This document shows positions 30,905 to 32,657 of a DNA stretch of 32,657 nt, in pieces. The DNA comes from Chara braunii. Its lineage: Eukaryota; Streptophyta; Charophyceae; Charales; Characeae. Under the pieces are notes generated by a model. That model searched no databases, was not told where the DNA came from, and saw only the letters and a program-made list of their open reading frames with translations. Position numbers and translations under genes: made by a program. Position 1 is the first letter of the stretch. Every line of letters begins with the position of its first letter. The stretch spans positions 1,967,368-2,000,024 of the forward strand of contig BFEA01000043.1 of NCBI GenBank assembly GCA_003427395.1, written 5' to 3'.

Positions 30905-31260
30905 AAGAAAGCGAATCTGATTGCAAATCCACACGAGACCAGATAGCCACAACCTTGAACCATAAGCAGAATTGCAACCCGAGTTCCACCAAATAAGAAC
31001 ACAGCAACTTTAAGCTCATAAGTGACAATGTTGAAGTAGTCTCGTCATCATCAGCAAAGAACCAATGTCGACATCCTATCTGGTGCTCAGCACCCAGACT
31101 TCGATCACACATCTTACTAGCGGTCTGCGAACTGACAATGTGTTCAGCTGACGTCAGCAGCAGAACCGGAGTATATGAAAATGTCGTTTGGTGCAGACTG
31201 TCGTCAAGATTAGGTACGTGCCCTTTTCTTTACCACCATCATCCTCTCTCTCGTTCTCGC
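30905..31260 (+). repeat. Dispersed unit, copy B
   Basis: The left half matches copy C (32490-32657): GAGACCAGATAG, AGCAGAATTG, CACCAAATAAGAACACA, GACAATG(T/C)TGAA.TAGTC and ATCATCA..AAGAACCA. The right half matches copy A. Confidence 0.8.
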
Positions 31261-31261
31261 T

Positions 31262-31860
31262 ATACGCGTCTGTCTGTTTTCTTTGCATCTGTTTGTCTGA
31301 CTGTCAGTGTCTGTTTGATTGACAGTCCGTGTCTGTTTGGTTGCCTGTCTGTGTTTGTCCACTGTTTGTCCACTGTTTGTCCACTGTTTGTCTATGCCCG
31401 ACTGTTTGTTTGCTCTGTTGGCGTCCAGCTTGTCTGTTCATTTGCCCGCGTGTTGCAGGCACTTGTCCTTTCTTCCTTTCTTCTTTCCTCTCTCTCTCTC
31501 TCATCCTCTCTTTCTCTGTGCCCGTTGTTTGTCTGTGTCTTTTCCATCTGTTTGTTTATCTGTATCCCTCCGCCAGTTTGTTTGTCTGTGTTTGCATGTC
31601 AGTTTGTTTGCCTGCGTCTGGTTGTCTCGTTTCTTTACCTGTATCAGTCGGTCTGACCGTTGATGTCTGTCTTCACCATTTGCATTTGTCAATGTGACTG
31701 TCTGTTGTTCGTCACGTGTGGTTGTCTGGGCCGGTCTATCTGTGTCCATATGTTCATGCCTGTCCGTCTGTTGGTCTGTGTGTTGGTCTATCTGTTGGTT
31801 TGTCTGCTCTCTCTCTCGCTTTCTTTCTTTCTCTCTCCTTCTCTCTCTATCTTCTTCTTC
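31262..31860. repeat. Degenerate TGTCTGT-rich tract with CT run
   Basis: TCTGTTTG/TGTCTGTC words repeat irregularly, with a perfect triplet of GTCCACTGTTT near 31357-31389 and (CT)n near 31490. The long Cys-Leu-Ser-Val frames on both strands come from this composition. Confidence 0.9.
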
Positions 31861-31936
31861 TGCCCACTATCCTTCCTGCTTCCTACTTCTACCTTCGCTC
31901 CCTGTGATCGTGAGATCACTATACTCTCTTAACAAG

Positions 31937-32388
31937 GACGTGTGAAGGAACCAATGACAGCTTTAACCCCCATCCAGATGCAACCGTCCGTCGGACACAT
32001 CAGGAGCGAAGTGCACCGCCTCGTCTCTACATCCAGAACCATGAGTCGAGACAGGCACGAATGCACCATGCACCCTTCATGCTCGGATGGACCGAATGCT
32101 TCCCACTGTGCCCGTGGGCGCAAAAGGAACCCCCCCCCCTGGTTTACATGCGCCTGCTGCCGTTGGCAACACCAACTGATCCCGACGCATGTGAAACCCA
32201 AGAGACAGAGGTTGATAGTCTTTGCAGCCTACAATCTAAATGCAGCGGAATCGCATCGCAACACGATCTAGCCACGAAAGTGCAGCATACACAGACGCGC
32301 ATTCCAATCGGGCGGATGAGGGGCCCAACCTCACGACACCGCTGGCGGACGTATTCACATGTCCCGTACTTCTTCATCCTCGTATATG
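31937..32388 (+). CDS. Candidate exon, unknown protein
   Basis: One plus frame stays open from about 31916 to a stop at 32394-32396, and includes ATPTDPDACETQETEVDSLC and RMRGPTSRHRWRTYSHVPYF. It ends at GGTAAGT (GT at 32389-32390), a strong 5' splice-site match, and is preceded by a long pyrimidine tract with AG at 31935-31936. A run of about ten C near 32131 could hide a frameshift: another frame is open before it and reaches 32271. No domain is recognised. It could be a real internal exon or chance structure in a dispersed repeat. Confidence 0.3.
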
Positions 32389-32439
32389 GTAAGTAGAAGA
32401 GGCGGGACCGAGTAAATCATTTTAATAATGATATAATGA

Positions 32440-32467
32440 CAATAATAATAATAATAATAATAATAAT
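32440..32467. repeat. (AAT)n microsatellite
   Basis: About nine AAT trinucleotides. Confidence 0.97.
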
Positions 32468-32489
32468 GACTACTAATGAGCAATAGCGA

Positions 32490-32657
32490 ACTTCAGCAAT
32501 CAAACAGCACCATACACCGGAGACCAGATAGTTGTGATCTCAGACCAACAGCAGAATTGAATCACCTGATTCACCAAATAAGAACACACCAAGAGTTCAT
32601 AATTGACAATGCTGAAATAGTCCCATCATCATCAATGAAGAACCAGAGTTGATACCC
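32490..32657 (+). repeat. Dispersed unit, copy C (cut by window end)
   Basis: Matches the left half of copy B over about 170 bp in the same orientation, offset about 1586 bp. It continues past the window. Confidence 0.8.

Noticed and set aside
31138-31932. Several long Cys/Leu/Ser/Val-rich frames on both strands
   Set aside because: They arise from degenerate TGTCTGT and CT repeats; multiple overlapping frames are open at once and none has a domain.

Overview
This window looks like repeat-rich, gene-poor nuclear DNA of a eukaryote, most likely a green plant or streptophyte alga. A Chara-like charophyte is my best guess, but it is only an inference from the style of the repeats. The evidence is an L1-type LINE with a plant-style C-terminal region, a U6 snRNA-like sequence, a decayed LTR-retrotransposon gag, long GA/CT microsatellites and no dense ORFs. 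There is no operon structure and no complete protein gene that I can defend. Most long open frames are low-complexity DNA (GA repeats read as Arg-Glu, CTGT repeats read as Cys-Leu-Ser-Val) or the opposite strand of repeats.

Layout. 1-291: TG/GA microsatellite holding two tandem tRNA-Pro-like bodies. 860-1385: degenerate tandem repeats, including a 43-46 bp minisatellite. 2256-3324 (minus): decayed gag with a zinc-knuckle remnant. 5493-5670 and 25238-25420: two copies of a dispersed, possibly tRNA-derived repeat. 7230-7365: a second array of the 43-bp minisatellite in opposite orientation. 7931-8118: 94-bp tandem duplication. 8900-10400: GC-rich DNA with microsatellites and a Cys-rich fragment that may be another gag relic (minus). 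10839-11625: two exon-like stretches of unknown identity. 11700-14000: AT-rich DNA with GATA, GA and other simple repeats. 16042-17666: a 1.6-kb element with near-identical inverted ends flanked by TTAA, containing the only assembly gap. 19719-19815: U6-like sequence. 20788-25190 (minus): a 5'-truncated LINE with endonuclease, reverse transcriptase and C-terminal region split by two frameshifts. 26099-28831: a 2.7-kb domain built almost entirely of imperfect hairpins. 29480-32657: three copies of a diverged roughly 1.5-kb unit, with an insertion of about 330 bp (30547-30874) that has 80-bp perfect inverted ends. 31937-32388: a possible exon ending at a consensus splice donor.

The most unusual object is the hairpin domain at 26.1-28.8 kb. 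Its units differ in stem sequence, yet several stems stay paired through matched changes on both arms. The cores share a few loop types (ACG, CCCGGG-centred, and one TTCG). I know of no named family that fits. The other two structures that stand out are the TTAA-flanked element and the element with 80-bp perfect inverted repeats.
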